A stretch of 64,000 bases of DNA from Corythucha ciliata (taxonomy: Eukaryota; Arthropoda; Insecta; Hemiptera; Tingidae), in the NCBI GenBank assembly GCA_038030265.1, contig CM075943.1, forward strand, positions 42,036,001 to 42,100,000. Direction: 5' to 3'. Below, piece by piece: positions 11,590 to 22,857 of the stretch. Made by a program: the position numbers and the translations under genes. Below the pieces are notes generated by a model that searched no databases, was not told where the DNA came from, and saw only the letters and a program-made list of their open reading frames with translations. How positions within the stretch are numbered: the first letter of the stretch is position 1; every line of letters starts with the position of its first letter.

Positions 11590-13850
11590 AAATCACGGGT
11601 AAACCACAACGGCGCGTGTGTTAAAAATGCTATATTTTTCTGCCATGCCACATTGCCACTGCTCCCTATTTTTCAACAGAGAGTATTTATTATGTCGGTT
11701 AATCGAGAAACACGGGGTGTAGGTACATATTTTTAACACTTGAACCATTGAAGTCATCGAAATCTGTGTCTGAAATAGGAGACTGCCGTTTGCATAGGCG
11801 GGAACTGTGTAACCCGATCAGCCAAGTGGCCAGAGGTACAGGAATGCTGTTGTTCGCTGTTGTTCTGTAGAGGGCGGCACGTTCCAACCTGCAGAGAATT
11901 CGTTGAGTTTGCACTAAAGTTAAAAAATACGCGAAAAAATGAAAATAAATAAATAGATTAATAGAAAAAAATGAAAATAGCTCACACCCTCTTATTAACG
12001 ACGATCCGGTCCGACTTGACAATTTGACATTTATGATGGAAGTACTGTACACTGTTATTTATTTGCTATTTTTTGCTTAGAATTTGATATTATTTTCCAT
12101 TTTTTGCTGCCTACTGCAACTTTAAAGGCCGGGAAACTGATATTTATAGGTGTATTTGAACTCACCAAGCCCTGTGATGCAGACCATTATTTGCCACCGA
12201 ATCCGATTGCTTGGTTTAAAAACAAAATTGTAAATTAGCAACCATACCCACCATAAAAAGCGTAATTTTATCGCACGGTGGGCATATTTGGCATCGAAAG
12301 TGTCAATTCCTCCCAGAATTTAGATTTTTGAACCGAAATAATATGGCAAAGAATAAAAACATCAAGTGAACTCAAGCCCGAGACACTTAATTGAAATAAA
12401 TATTATAGAGTCCACCTTCCGGAGGCAATAACAATAGGTAGTAATTTCTGCCATGAATCCGAATCGACCGAATTATTTTTTCCATAACCCAGTTATGTAA
12501 TGTTGAACAGGTTTACATGTAATGTACATAATTTAAGCAGTATGAGCTGCATATGTATAACAATGGGCCCTACCAGAAACCCTCTGATGTAATCTGTTCA
12601 AGAGAAGTGCTCTTGATTGTAACAATTAACCCCCCCCCCCCTACAAACACACAGTCTGTTTTTTGGCCGAGCCAGATTTGAAATACTAGATTCCAAGTCA
12701 GGTCCTAGAAACATAAATAAAAAAAACCACCACGGCATCTGCCATTTTTCGCCTATAGATACATCATAACAAGTCTGGAAAAAGTAAAGCATCAGAACCA
12801 AGAGTTAATTGCCTATTTTTATGAGTCCCTCTGACGATCGTCAATATTGTGGTACGCAGCGCAGCCGGATCTGACAAAAACCCACTTATGAAGATATTAA
12901 TAATGCAATTCTTAACCCAAATTTCCAGTTGAATGTCCCAATAGTCATTTATTGACGCAAAAATGACAGTTACACAGCCCAATTGTCCGGTTCTAGGACA
13001 CAATAATTATTTTACAAGCAGACAAATTAAAATTATCTGTCCATATTGTTGGAATATTTAGCGAAATGAGGAAGTAACATAAAAAATAAAAATCGCTGGA
13101 AACATTTTTTATCGAAAGAAAATGACTAAACATGACCAGGAATTGAATATTAGTGCGTAAATGATTGATTTCGATTTATAGGGAAATAACAAAACTTGCC
13201 AATTTTTTTTCTTACCTTAAACGGCCGGTCTGTGACTCGTGACGTAGTTAAGGGGTTGTGACCCCTCCCAACCCTCCACATCATGGCTGTTGCCATGTCT
13301 TGCCCCTTCTTGTCTTCCCCGTTCTCTTAAGTCCTATTGTTTGATTTGTGGGAAGCTATTGTGAAGGTCACGCCAATGCTGTTATTACGTCATCAGTCTA
13401 TTAGCCAATTTCAAATGGGTCCCGCAACCTAATAGTTTTAAAAATTAATAAAAAAATATAGGGCCTGTTTTCAATAGGGCTGAACGGATCGTGTTTTCAT
13501 GAGTTTTGGTACCCAAGCTATCACGACAGTATGGTTTTGGAAAATGTGTTACTTCCTCATTGTCAGGTCTCCAGGGTGTTTTCTATTTTTCGGGACAAGT
13601 CTTGAACACAAATCAACAGATCAGCCACAATTTTAATGGTCTTTTCTACCTGAATTGATGTTGAAGTTCTAATTTTCGAATGGCAGTGCGGGCTAATTTC
13701 GCGAGCAGACAATTTCTGAGGCTAAATTGACGCCATGGAGCCAAAAAAAGTCGGTTGCTTTAAGCGAAAGCCTCCAGTTTTGATGCCCATACCGGCATCA
13801 AATACCGATAAATTTACCAGCGATAAATTTCTCCGACGATGCTATTAGTT
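11590..13850. other. No gene or clear element recognised
   Basis: AT-rich sequence with one C run at 12630. No exon chain, TE ends or arrays were found before the C array begins near 13860. Confidence 0.4.
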
Positions 13851-14060
13851 AAAATTTTACTTCAAGGCTGAAATCGCCAGCTTGTAGTAACGAAAACTGG
13901 TAGTTTCACTTTAAAGTGAATATTTTACTCCAAAACTGACAATTTCCCACCATAACTAACGTTTTCCCCAAAATTGATGATTTTACGCCAAAACTGACGA
14001 CTCTATTTTGAAAACTCTAACTAACTCTAAATTTCTGTAAAAACTCTAAATTTCAAGTAA

Positions 14061-14424
14061 TTAATTAATTGCTGGGACATATGAAGAAAAAATAACAATA
14101 ATGTAAAACGTGCACTGACCCGATTCGTGCATTTGAGTTCCGAGAGGGAGTTTCTCTCTGGTGGGGTTCGCTCTTAGCGTGAGCCTCTCAGGCTAGCTCA
14201 GTGGTAGAGCGCCTGGCGCGAAACTAGGAGGTCGTGGGTTCGAATCCCACCTTGGGAGCAATTTTTTCTCGGTACTCAAAACAAGTAAAAATAGTAAGTA
14301 TTTAGCTTCAATAAAATTTAATTCTTTATTTTCAGCCTCCCCACCTCCTCGAATTCACAGGCGTGACTAGGGTGGTGCGGTGAGGGGGGGAGTAATCCCT
14401 TGAAAAGTCCTTAGACAAGGGTCG
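14061..14424 (+). mobile_element. Insert with 16-bp target-like duplication carrying the tRNA-like sequence
   Basis: TCTAAATTTCAAGTAA occurs immediately before (14045-14060) and at the end (14425-14440) of this 364-bp stretch, which interrupts a C array. Sixteen bases fits the target duplication made by LINE-driven retrotransposition. The tRNA-like part lies in the middle rather than at the 5' end, which is unusual for a SINE. It is flanked by an inverted repeat: TTTGAGTTCCGAGA at 14132-14145 against TCTCGGTACTCAAAA at 14267-14281. Part of the duplication could be chance, because AACTCTAAATTT already recurs in the surrounding array. The right part (14356 on) also resembles a hAT-type end (CAGGCGTGACTAGG followed by a G run). 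Confidence 0.5.
14186..14258 (+). tRNA. tRNA-like sequence, probably a pseudogene or SINE head
   Basis: A full cloverleaf can be drawn. The acceptor stem TCTCAGG pairs with CTTGGGA with two wobbles. The D arm is GCTC/GAGC around loop AGTGGTA, the anticodon stem CCTGG/CTAGG, and the T arm GTGGG-TTCGAAT-CCCAC. RNA polymerase III box A (TAGCTCAGTGG) and box B (GGTTCGAATCC) are intact, and a T run follows at 14262. Two things argue against a working tRNA: the anticodon loop is CGCGAAA, with G instead of the near-universal T33, and there are three rather than two bases between acceptor and D stem. The nominal CGA anticodon would be serine, but the variable loop is short (AGGTC), unlike tRNA-Ser. 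The sequence sits inside a duplication-flanked insert in a C array, so a SINE-type origin is likely. Confidence 0.6.
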
Positions 14425-15019
14425 TCTAAATTTCAAGTAACTCTAACGATTTTAACCCAAAAACTGACGATTTTACCACAATACTGATGATTTCACAACG
14501 ATTTGACCACAATACTGACGATTTGTTTCCAAATGAAACGATATTACACCAAAACAGACGATTTCGTGCGAGACCTGACGTGTTACCCTAAAAGATGACT
14601 CTACAAAATTGGTGATTTTACCCCAAAGCGGTTTCGGTTTCACCTCAAATTTGAATAGTTTACCCCGAGCGAAAATTTTCAATTTACCGTTAAAATAATT
14701 TTGTTTCAATTGAAAAAGGAAGATTTTACTCTAAAACTGCTGATTTTACTCCCAACCTGAAGTGTTTTTCCGAATAATTCACTGCGAAAACTGACAATTT
14801 TATCCGAAATGTGACGGGTTTAACCTCAAAACTTATGATTTCATCCCAAAAACTCACGCGGTGGCCCTGAAGGATTTTTACATTCCGATGGTATCTAGGG
14901 GTGAGCATGCCGCTGCCAAACTTAGTCTTCGCTTTCGAGTCAGGGAGAGGACAACTTCCCATCCCTGCCCCCATCATGGCTACGCCCATGCCCGTAAATT
15001 TCATTTTTTTTTTTTCAAG

Positions 15020-15470
15020 GCGCCGGCCCTGCGAAATTAGTTTTGAATGGATCAACTCCATGAAGCTGATGCTTTTTCAATTGCTAACCTTGAGAAAGGA
15101 AATTTCACCTCTGTAGGGGGTGGGGGCAGGGTTGAAATCCCGTGAACGTGGTTTTTTGTAGAGCTAACCCCGCGAAATAGGTCTCTGACGTTCCAGATCG
15201 ACAAAATTCGTTTACAGGGAGAGACAAGCTGATAAATGGCTTTTTATAACGAACCAAAGGAGAAATTTGGTAATTGAATTAGCCAAAATTGTGAAATCAG
15301 GTTTCGTGAGAGTCAAATCCGTGAAATCTGTTGACTTTGAAAGTGTCCATTAAACGGAATAGCTTTTTTGAAGGGATGAATCCCGTGAAATTATGTGAGC
15401 AATAATCCTCAACATTTAGATTTCGAAAGGTCCAAATCCGTGAAATTGATTTTTCAAAACGCTATAAATA
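15020..15470 (+). repeat. Degenerate tandem array B, forward
   Basis: B-type units such as CTGCGAAATTAGTTTTGAA and CCGTGAAATTGATTTTTCA follow the element-type right end at 14990 directly. Units are variable and often degraded. Confidence 0.55.
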
Positions 15471-15479
15471 ACCGAAATT

Positions 15480-18400
15480 AGGGATAAAAATTGAAATGCA
15501 TGAAATCCGCAGATTCCAGCCATCGACGCTAACCATCAAGACCATAAAAGCTGGGGAAAGGTAATTCACTTCAGGAATCATTCACGATGAATCACGCATA
15601 GCCGTGAAATTCGGTTGCGTGACGACGATGGTGGGGAGTTATCTTGCCTTTCCCCGTGAAATGCTTCGTTACGTCTCTGCCCGCCAACTTACCTTTTGTA
15701 GTCAAGTAAAACAAAGGAGTCGAAATTTTTAATGTTCATCCTCATCTCTAACTCTACATGCATGTTTTGCTCCTACCTTGATGTCGTGATGCACTTTTGT
15801 AATTTTGTCCTGATTGTACTTTTGGATTGCTTCGGGCTCCGTTTAATTTTGTGCCCTAGGAAAATAAAGTTGGTACATATTAGGACTTTTTTTGGTGTTA
15901 GTACGTAAGTTTGTTTTTCGCAGAAGCCGAAGGGGTATATGAGAAGGTGAAACTCTCTCACCCCCCCCCCCCACCGCCGTGGGGACGTTTAATTGTCGTT
16001 TTTCCATCCTCGTCCCCTCACGATGTTAACACGAGGAGGGTCCTTTCAAAAACTCCTTTGAGGTTCGAGCAAACAGATAAACCCAACTCGTTTATATAGG
16101 AGGGCTCCCCCCGAGCTCAGGATATTACACTTTTACTCACACCCTTGGCACTCGGGTAACTTGGAGAATTTTCGGTGCTCGCTTTTTTTTTGCCACTGAG
16201 CAATGAGCCCTTTGATTAATCCTGAAACGAGAGAAAAAAAATGGTAAACAGTAAAAGGTAAAATTACTTTGCTGACGATGAGCCAAGAAAATGGCCAAGC
16301 CGGGGAGGATTTGAGTTCCAGGAGAATTGAAATATTTATTTTTTATTCAAACAATAAATCAAATTTTCAAAACTCCACGAACCATCAATGCACCTATTTC
16401 CTTCGTTAATGCAAAAGAGGGCTTTAGCAGTTCTATTGGACCATGAATATAAACATCCAGAGAATATTTTATAAAATATAAAGAGATATAAAAAAAAGCG
16501 AAGGTATAAAATAAACAACAAATCGCTCTTTGCAAGGTTTTTTTCCCCTCGGAAAGAGGGAGATATTTTTGGTCGGGTGAATTCGTAAATAAAGGTTCGG
16601 ACCAAGTCATTAGAGTCTTTTTACGATCTTCAACTTCCAGGCTCTTAAAGTTGTCTTCACCTCCGAAGATTTTTCCCTCACTTTTCTTCTATTCCTTTTT
16701 ATTGCTATTTTGAAAGAGATGAGCGTAATGAAATTGGAATTAAATGCCATTAAATAATTTCATTGTCTTTTTTTCGGTTCCCGCCTCACTTCCTCCCGTC
16801 GTCGCCTTTTACGCCCCTCTTCTGAAAAGCTACTCAGAGGAAGCCTCGGTGTTTTTACGGCCTAGTTCTGCTACATAAAGCAGCCTACTTAGCATAGATA
16901 TTAACAGATATGCTTTGTTCCACCCCCTTCCCACCCAACTATTCTTCGAACCCCTTTTTCCGAAACAAAGATGCGTTCGCTCGTTCCACCCTTAGGGTCG
17001 TAAACTTTCTCCCCCACTCCCAGCCCAGTTGGCCGTGCCAAACTCTGACAAACAGCGCCAAACAACATCTGCATGCACTTTTTTTTTCATCTAAATAAAA
17101 CGGAAAAATAACTTCTAGGGGGGGGGGGGTTCAGATCTCCTTTGTTTTATACTTCCTCAGTTCACTAAGATAAACCTGAAAGGAATAGTTAAAAGAGGTA
17201 ATAAATTGTCAACATCTTACCCCAGCCGCCTGATTTAATTAATTAAACTAACCAAAAAGGAGAAAGGGAAAATTGATTGAGCAAACTTTTGCTCAAGGGT
17301 AAACCCATGGCAAAGGAAGTTGAATAATGCAAAGGGAAGAGTCAATACTTTCGCGAAAAGGTTCAGTTTGATTGCACCCTCCAAACAACCTCAAGAATAT
17401 ACTTCTCCCATTACCATAATGAAAGGTGGTCGAGTCTTCTGGGTTTGAATTTCACAGAAGGGCCTTCATTCACGACGGAGCCGGTCTCCGTGGCTAAAGG
17501 AGGCAGTACTGAAGGGTGGAATACGGTGGGGAAGCGGGAGGAGGGTGGAGTTTTACGATCGACGTAAAACGCTTTACGTTGAATATTACACGGGCTTTTA
17601 ATGGCAGGACTCGAAGCGTCCTTTCGAGCAAATCGTAAACCTTAGCGAATGTTAGGGAAGGGAAAGGAAACGATGAAAATGGTGAGGGATGGGAGGGTGT
17701 TATAGCTGAGTTTCGACAGGCCGTCTTATTTTTTTTTTTCGTTGGCACCGGCTCGTCTGAAAGAAAATAATCACTTTTCTTGAATGTTTTCACTTTTCTT
17801 CGAGAAAGTATAACAAAATCGTTACTTGTCGTAGGTACGTACGTATTACGTCTGCTTAAAAAAAACAAAAATTGGTTTTATTCAAGTAGCCAACACCCAC
17901 ACAATACTGAAACGCACACAAGAAACCCCCCCCCCCCCCACAACCAACGCACTTCGAGGCTTTCCTTTACGCTTTTTACTATCCCTCCTCCGCAATTATT
18001 CCCCAAGACGTAAACTGAAGTGTCCTGGAAAGTGACTGAGGTTTGATGACCGGAGCACACCCACACAACATGGTCCCAAACACAGTGCCACCCCCAAACC
18101 AAAGCTTTATCCGCCGGAATTTGGCAATAAAACGACGAAAGAGAATGACGGGAGAGGGTAAGTAAAAGAGACAGAGAGGATGAAAAAGAGAAAAAGGAAA
18201 GGAATCGTAAAGAAAACGAGTGTGGAGTAAGATCTCTTTGACGGGCGTTCTCTTTTTTTTCTTTTTTTTTGATAACCACACCCCCGTTGTGAGTGTTAAA
18301 GTCCCTAGCTTAAAGAGTGGAGGTAGCGGTGTGGGAGAGGGGGTGAGAATTGGGGACTTGAGGAGCATAAACTGGAGTTAGCACTAGGCAATCTCAGCTC

Positions 18401-20400
18401 AACCACTCGCACCGCAAATCCTTTTTGCTCCCGTATTAAAACTTCTGGAGGGGGCCGCTTCCAGTTAAAGTTTTCTTTAATGACTCAGGGGACCTCGTCC
18501 TGTTTGATCTTCTGAAGATAATATTAAGACCAAGAGAAAGGAAAGACTACATAAGGAATGAGAGGCTATGATTTACATTGTAAAAAGCAAGTATTGTGAT
18601 GGGGAGGGGGAGGATTAAGATGACAAAGTTTATACTCAGATTAGATAGTATTTTACGGGTTTCAACGTAAAACTCGTGACACGTGCCTTCGGAAATGTGA
18701 CGTAAATTTCACCCCTCCTACAACGCAAACAACACAACTTGGAATTCGTAAAATTGCGTCATTTCCCATGTTTTGCAACCACCGAAAATGGTGGAAATGG
18801 AAACGATGCATTATTATGGGCATGGGCATTTTCTCAGTTCCTAACCCTCGTACGTGGGAGTCCACTGGTGAGTGGCGGAGACGGTGCCTATAGGACCTTT
18901 CGGCCCTCACGCTATCCAATTGTCAGTTTCGGGAGGTCACCGATGTCAACGCAAGGCATCAAGAAGTCGGCATTGAGCTCTATCCAGATACTAGGGAAGG
19001 GTGTCCTATCGTTAGCAGACGCTGGCAGTCTATGCAATAGCCCACAGCTCCGTAGGCGGATACAGCAAACCTGAACGCAGGGGGTAACTCCAAGTTTTGC
19101 GAATATTTAGCTCCAATATGTTGAGATTCGGCTATTTCGGCTATTCGACAGATCGTCGCGCGGATCTCTTCGGTCGATTGGGAACTTTCGGAATCGGCTA
19201 GACTGGACTCCACGCCTGTTATAGTATAAACAAGAGTGCCCGGAATTCGCTATTCGTCGTATGTGAAGACAAGAATTGTGCTATTTCGCGGATATTTGAA
19301 CATAAAAATTGCAATTTTGCAGATTTCCATCTCCAAGGTGACTTATTGGCTCTAATGTTTTCAGCGGCATTTTAGCCGCTCAATTTGAGTATTGATTGAC
19401 TTACCTGCTATTAAGTCATTCAATAATAAGTTGAATTATGTGGGCGATAAATTGGACTTATTGAGAACGGATTTTTCATGAGTTGAAATTGGGTCCCAGG
19501 AACCAGATTTTCTTTCTTTTCCACAAAAAACTTCATCAACTGACGACATTGAGCCAAGAAGCCAAACTCCAAAATTTGGCCTTTCAAATGAGCCAAGCCC
19601 ATGAATTTTTTCCTTTAGATCCTTCTAAATTGGGGTTTGAAACATTGATGGCCGTATTCAGAGACCTTCCTTATCGGAGCCTTAACTTAAGTTGTGCAAA
19701 GATCATGCGGTTTATTTAAATAGATCACCTGTTTTCAAGCACTTTAAGGCGGCCTAAGCCCTGAGGGCCTGTACTGTAACTTTTAGTTGAGTGTCACTAT
19801 CACTGTCACTGTTCCCTGTTCTTTCAACTGTTCCTTGTAACTGTCATTTGAACTGCTTCCTGTCATAATGACTGGAGTTCCGTAAAACCAGCCAAGTGTT
19901 CCTTTACAACCTGAACATTACCTTCCCCTACGCCCGAAAGCCGATCAAAGGTTACAAACAATGGGCTTAGTGCAAAGTTTAAAATGAGAGCGCTCTAGTT
20001 TCAAACTGTGCGATTCTTGTTCCGATTTTCTCTTCACTTTTCATGGTATTCTAAGTGAAAATGCGTGAGTCGCTTTGTAATTTCCCGTTTTTTAACTGTA
20101 AAATTAATGAGATGGCCTCTCATGATTTTTGCCAACTTTTTAGGTACATACATACATATACATATTTTATGAAAAAAAATTTTTGAAGTCACTCGTGTAG
20201 CTAGAAGAGACAAGAAAAAATTAATTCTTGGCCCATCGTTCGACGTCCTATGGTCGAACTGCGAACTTGAATTTATATAATAATTATTAGTCCATTCATT
20301 TCCAGCCTCAGGCCAATTTTGTAATTTTTCAGGGTTCGTATTTGATGCCATACTTCACTTCATTTCATTAAAATCATTTTAAAAAATGTAACAAATGCCA
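15480..20400. other. Mostly featureless stretch
   Basis: Contains C or G runs (15960, 17120, 17926), poly-pyrimidine patches and low-complexity A/T runs. D-like units (CGGATATTTGAAC) occur near 19280. The segment starting with GGCCGTATTCAGAGACC at about 19645 resembles an end of MITE family M2. Open frames of up to about 130 codons in 17494-18368 sit on low-complexity sequence and show no domain. No exon chain recognised. Confidence 0.4.
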
Positions 20401-20401
20401 G

Positions 20402-20506
20402 CAAAAAAGCAATATGTTTTTCATAGCAATAATTCTATTTCATTCATTTGATTGAAGAAAATGAATAAAATAGAAACATTGCTTCGAAAAACATATTGCT
20501 TTTTTG
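20402..20506. repeat. Near-perfect 105-nt hairpin
   Basis: A 48-nt left arm and the reverse complement of the right arm agree at about 43 positions, with a loop of about 8 nt (GATTGAAG). The arms share CAAAAAAGCAATATG and TTTCTATTT or TTCTATTT. Size and loop are like a pre-miRNA or a very small foldback MITE. It stands immediately upstream of the nested MITE cluster. Confidence 0.75.
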
Positions 20507-20640
20507 TTAGAGAATAGGCACCCTGGGTCCCTTTTACACGAGTAAGTTTTTTGATCAAAAATATGTTCATTGAACATATTATATACAGATGTAAATTCTG
20601 TAAATTTTTCTTAAAATGGCTGCTTTGATTAAAAAGCTTA

Positions 20641-20917
20641 GGCCCATATTCATAGACATTTTTTAAGGCCCGTTCACAAGCTCTATGTTTGTGTTGTGTG
20701 GTGTCTATGCAACCTATAAAAATGCTTTATTTTTCGAGGGATTAAATTTGTTTGGCTGCACAGACTCCACAGAACGTAAACATAGAGCTTGTGAACGGGC
20801 CTTTAAACTTAAATTTCCTTAAGTGGGCGTCAAAACAGATGATTTAACACCAACAAAAACTGGATTGACTTTTACTTAGGAGAATTTTAACTTAAGTAGC
20901 GACTATGGATACTGGCC
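20641..20917. mobile_element. M2 MITE inserted in M1 and itself interrupted
   Basis: Begins GGCCCATATTCATAGAC and ends GACTATGGATACTGGCC. It is flanked by TTA (20638-20640) and TTG (20918-20920), a one-base-decayed TTA duplication. Apart from the insert at 20667 it matches the intact copy at 22725 throughout (CTTAAATTTCC, CAGATGATTT, TTACTTAGGAGAATTTTAAC). Confidence 0.8.
20667..20802. mobile_element. MITE M3 with TTAA-type site, inserted in M2
   Basis: The inverted ends GGCCCGTTCACAAGC and GCTTGTGAACGGGCC continue through CTCTATGTTT/AAACATAGAG, perfect for about 25 bp. TTAA stands at 20663-20666 and again at 20803-20806. The intact M2 copy at 22725 shows the empty site (CATTTCTTAAACTTAAATTT), which confirms the insertion limits. 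A TTAA site is typical of piggyBac-like elements; one extra T at the right end leaves this open. Confidence 0.8.
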
Positions 20918-20932
20918 TTGCTCGTGTAAAAG

Positions 20933-21067
20933 GGGTTTACACAACTGAGTTTTTTGATCAAAGTAGGCATTTAAAAAAAAAAAAAGTGGCAGATTTTTCA
21001 AGCCCGAAATTGTCTGTTTGCGATCAGGTTGAACATATTTTTGAGAAATACTCAACATAGTTTAAGC
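20933..21067. mobile_element. Second, decayed M1 MITE copy
   Basis: Runs on directly from the interrupted M1 copy, in the orientation of 9900: GAGTTTTTTGATCAAAGTAGG, then AAATTGTCTGTTTG, then TTGAACATATTTTTGA. Its right end is worn and no duplication can be read. Confidence 0.6.
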
Positions 21068-22267
21068 ATGACCCCCTCTCCCCACGGGATTTTGATTCCA
21101 TTCTTCCGGGGAAAAAACCGGAAATATCAGGAAAAGTGGCTCCTATTTATCTTCCTTTTTCACTGGAGGTGTGCAATCCCCCCCCCCCCCAGGGAAGAGA
21201 ACATTTTAGTTTCCCCCCCCCCCATTCATAAAATGCTGGATCCGCCACTGGATCTGGGATTGGTCTATTAAAATTAAAAATGGCTACATAGGTACACATT
21301 AATTAAAATATGTACGTTTCTATAGGCTTATTATTATTAATCAGTGGGCCCGCACCCGGCCATGTCGAGTCCGCCAAAGTCAAAGCCCTTATTACAGGGT
21401 TAAATAATGTCATCTCAAAGAGTTTTTGAAGAAAATTAAAGTTTAATTATTTCTTTAAATTCCCTTATTGTTTCCTGACACCCTTCTTTTCCAAAGGCTA
21501 TAAATAGGATGAGGAGAACTATGTGCATTATGCACGCCCAAGTGCATTTGCCCCCCCCCCCAATTTTTTAAAATTCTGAACCAATCTGTGGGCATGTAGA
21601 ATAAAAACGTCGGCAAATCAAAGTTTTCTGCCACATGTACTCTTTTTTCTTCTCTAACGAAAACAGAGACCTGTTAGCTCCGCCCTACTGCAACTCTGCG
21701 GGAATAATCCAGCAATTTTTGAGTCTAAGTGGAAAACAATTGAAGAAGGGGGGACGAGAGTTTCAGCTAGTGCATTCCTGCTAGAAAATACATAAAGTGC
21801 TTTGGTAGAAAATTACTGAATTGCTCTAACTGGCTTTTCCTGTTGACGGCCAGGATCCACTTCACGTCTCTCTTTTTCGTAAGATTTATTGGGAAAACCG
21901 TAAATTGTAGGCCTTTATATTCATCAGACGAATTAATGTAACCCACAACACAGCACTGCACCGTTTTAATTGAAGGAAAAGCTTGAAAGCGTCCTTTAAA
22001 CGAAAGTCAGAACACGTTCTTCATAGGGATTCAGTAGAGGAGAGCGAACTGAAGTTGGAACAAGTATTGCGCTAGTCTGCAGGACTGTCACTTTGCACTA
22101 AGCCCATACTCTTCAAGTGATCCTCGTAACACCACTTGGCTATCCCAAAGAATAGTGAGAGTGTTCCCCCAGTCGTGACGTCAGGGGAACAACTACAAGA
22201 GAACACAGAGATACAGAACACCAAAACATGACGTCACAACAGGACCTGACTGTTCCTAGGATCAGTC

Positions 22268-22330
22268 AAATTCTTACAGAACAAGCCCCCTGTACACACG
22301 GAGACTTTTCTGTCCTGCCTTCTATTGTAG
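22268..22330 (+). repeat. Dispersed repeat end, also present inverted at 26070-26112
   Basis: Both places share ACACACGGAGACTTTTCTGT, preceded by AAGCCC. At 26 kb the copy is in reverse orientation and a weak inverted partner (AAGCTGGGTTTCC) stands near 25891, suggesting a MITE of about 220 bp there. Boundaries are uncertain. Confidence 0.5.
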
Positions 22331-22724
22331 CTGGTGTTCAAAGTAGTTAAAAACATTAAAAGTGAAGTCTTAGGTTTGTTTGGTTGAATGCTAGTTTTAA
22401 AGCCCATGGAGGGGCTTAGTATGAAATTATTCGCACATATTTGAAGCATTTTTATTACCCCCTCTCTTAAATCCCTCTGCTGAAGTGAAACAAAAAACCA
22501 AAATGCTTCGTTTGAACCAAGTTTGACCACTGAAATATACATATAATCACATGGGCAGACAAGTACTTGAGCAAGAAATGTCCGACTTTTTCCCAGATTT
22601 CTTTCAAGACCTTTTTTTTTTAGGCAACCCTTTCTAGGGGACCTTTTTCTAGGGGTCTACGGAACTGAACAGATGTTACCTCGACCCCCCGTCATATCAC
22701 CCCTCGTCTTCTTTTCTCTTCTTA

Positions 22725-22857
22725 GGCCGATATTCATAGACATTTCTTAAACTTAAATTTCCCTAAGTGGGCTTCCAAACAGATGATTTTTGTCTAAAGC
22801 TGATTTGATTTTTACTTAGGAGAATTTTAACTTAAGTAGCGATTATGAATACGGGCC
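22725..22857. mobile_element. PIF/Harbinger-type MITE, family M2, intact copy
   Basis: 133 bp from GGCCGATATTCATAGAC to ATTATGAATACGGGCC, inverted ends, with TTA on both sides (22722-22724, 22858-22860). It provides the uninterrupted version of the element at 20641-20917. Related end fragments occur near 19645 and near 26110-26133. Confidence 0.85.

Larger units (their letters stand above)
13860..14880. repeat. Degenerate tandem array C, interrupted by the tRNA-like insert
   Basis: Units of 20-25 bp on the core AACTGACGATTTTAC with CCCAAAA joins occupy 13860-14040 and 14441-14880. The array ends at 14900-14990 in a segment homologous to the right end of the hAT-like element at 23973 (CCCTGCCCCC then GGCTACGCCCATG). 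It may therefore also be element cargo, although no matching left end with target duplication was found. Confidence 0.65.
20525..20935. mobile_element. M1 MITE (PIF/Harbinger-type) split by two nested MITEs
   Basis: The left part, from CCCTTTTACACGAGTAAG on, and the right part, CTCGTGTAAAAGGGG at 20921-20935, are the two ends of an M1 copy in the opposite orientation to the one at 9900. Its body includes AAAATGGCTGCTTTGAT, the complement of the GTAGCCATTTT part of 9900. It is interrupted at 20641 by an M2 element. Confidence 0.75.

Noticed and set aside
14186..14258. Functional tRNA-Ser(CGA)
   Set aside because: Position 33 is G, there is an extra base before the D stem, and the variable arm is short although tRNA-Ser needs a long one. 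A pseudogene or SINE head is more likely.
14357..14990. hAT-like element from CAGGCGTGACTAGG to GGCTACGCCCATG
   Set aside because: The right end is convincing but the flanking 8-mers differ and the left end is a weak match, so only the right end is reported.
17494..18368. Several overlapping open frames of 77-133 codons
   Set aside because: They overlap on both strands in purine/pyrimidine-rich sequence; the products are Ser/Phe/Leu or Pro-rich runs with no family signature.
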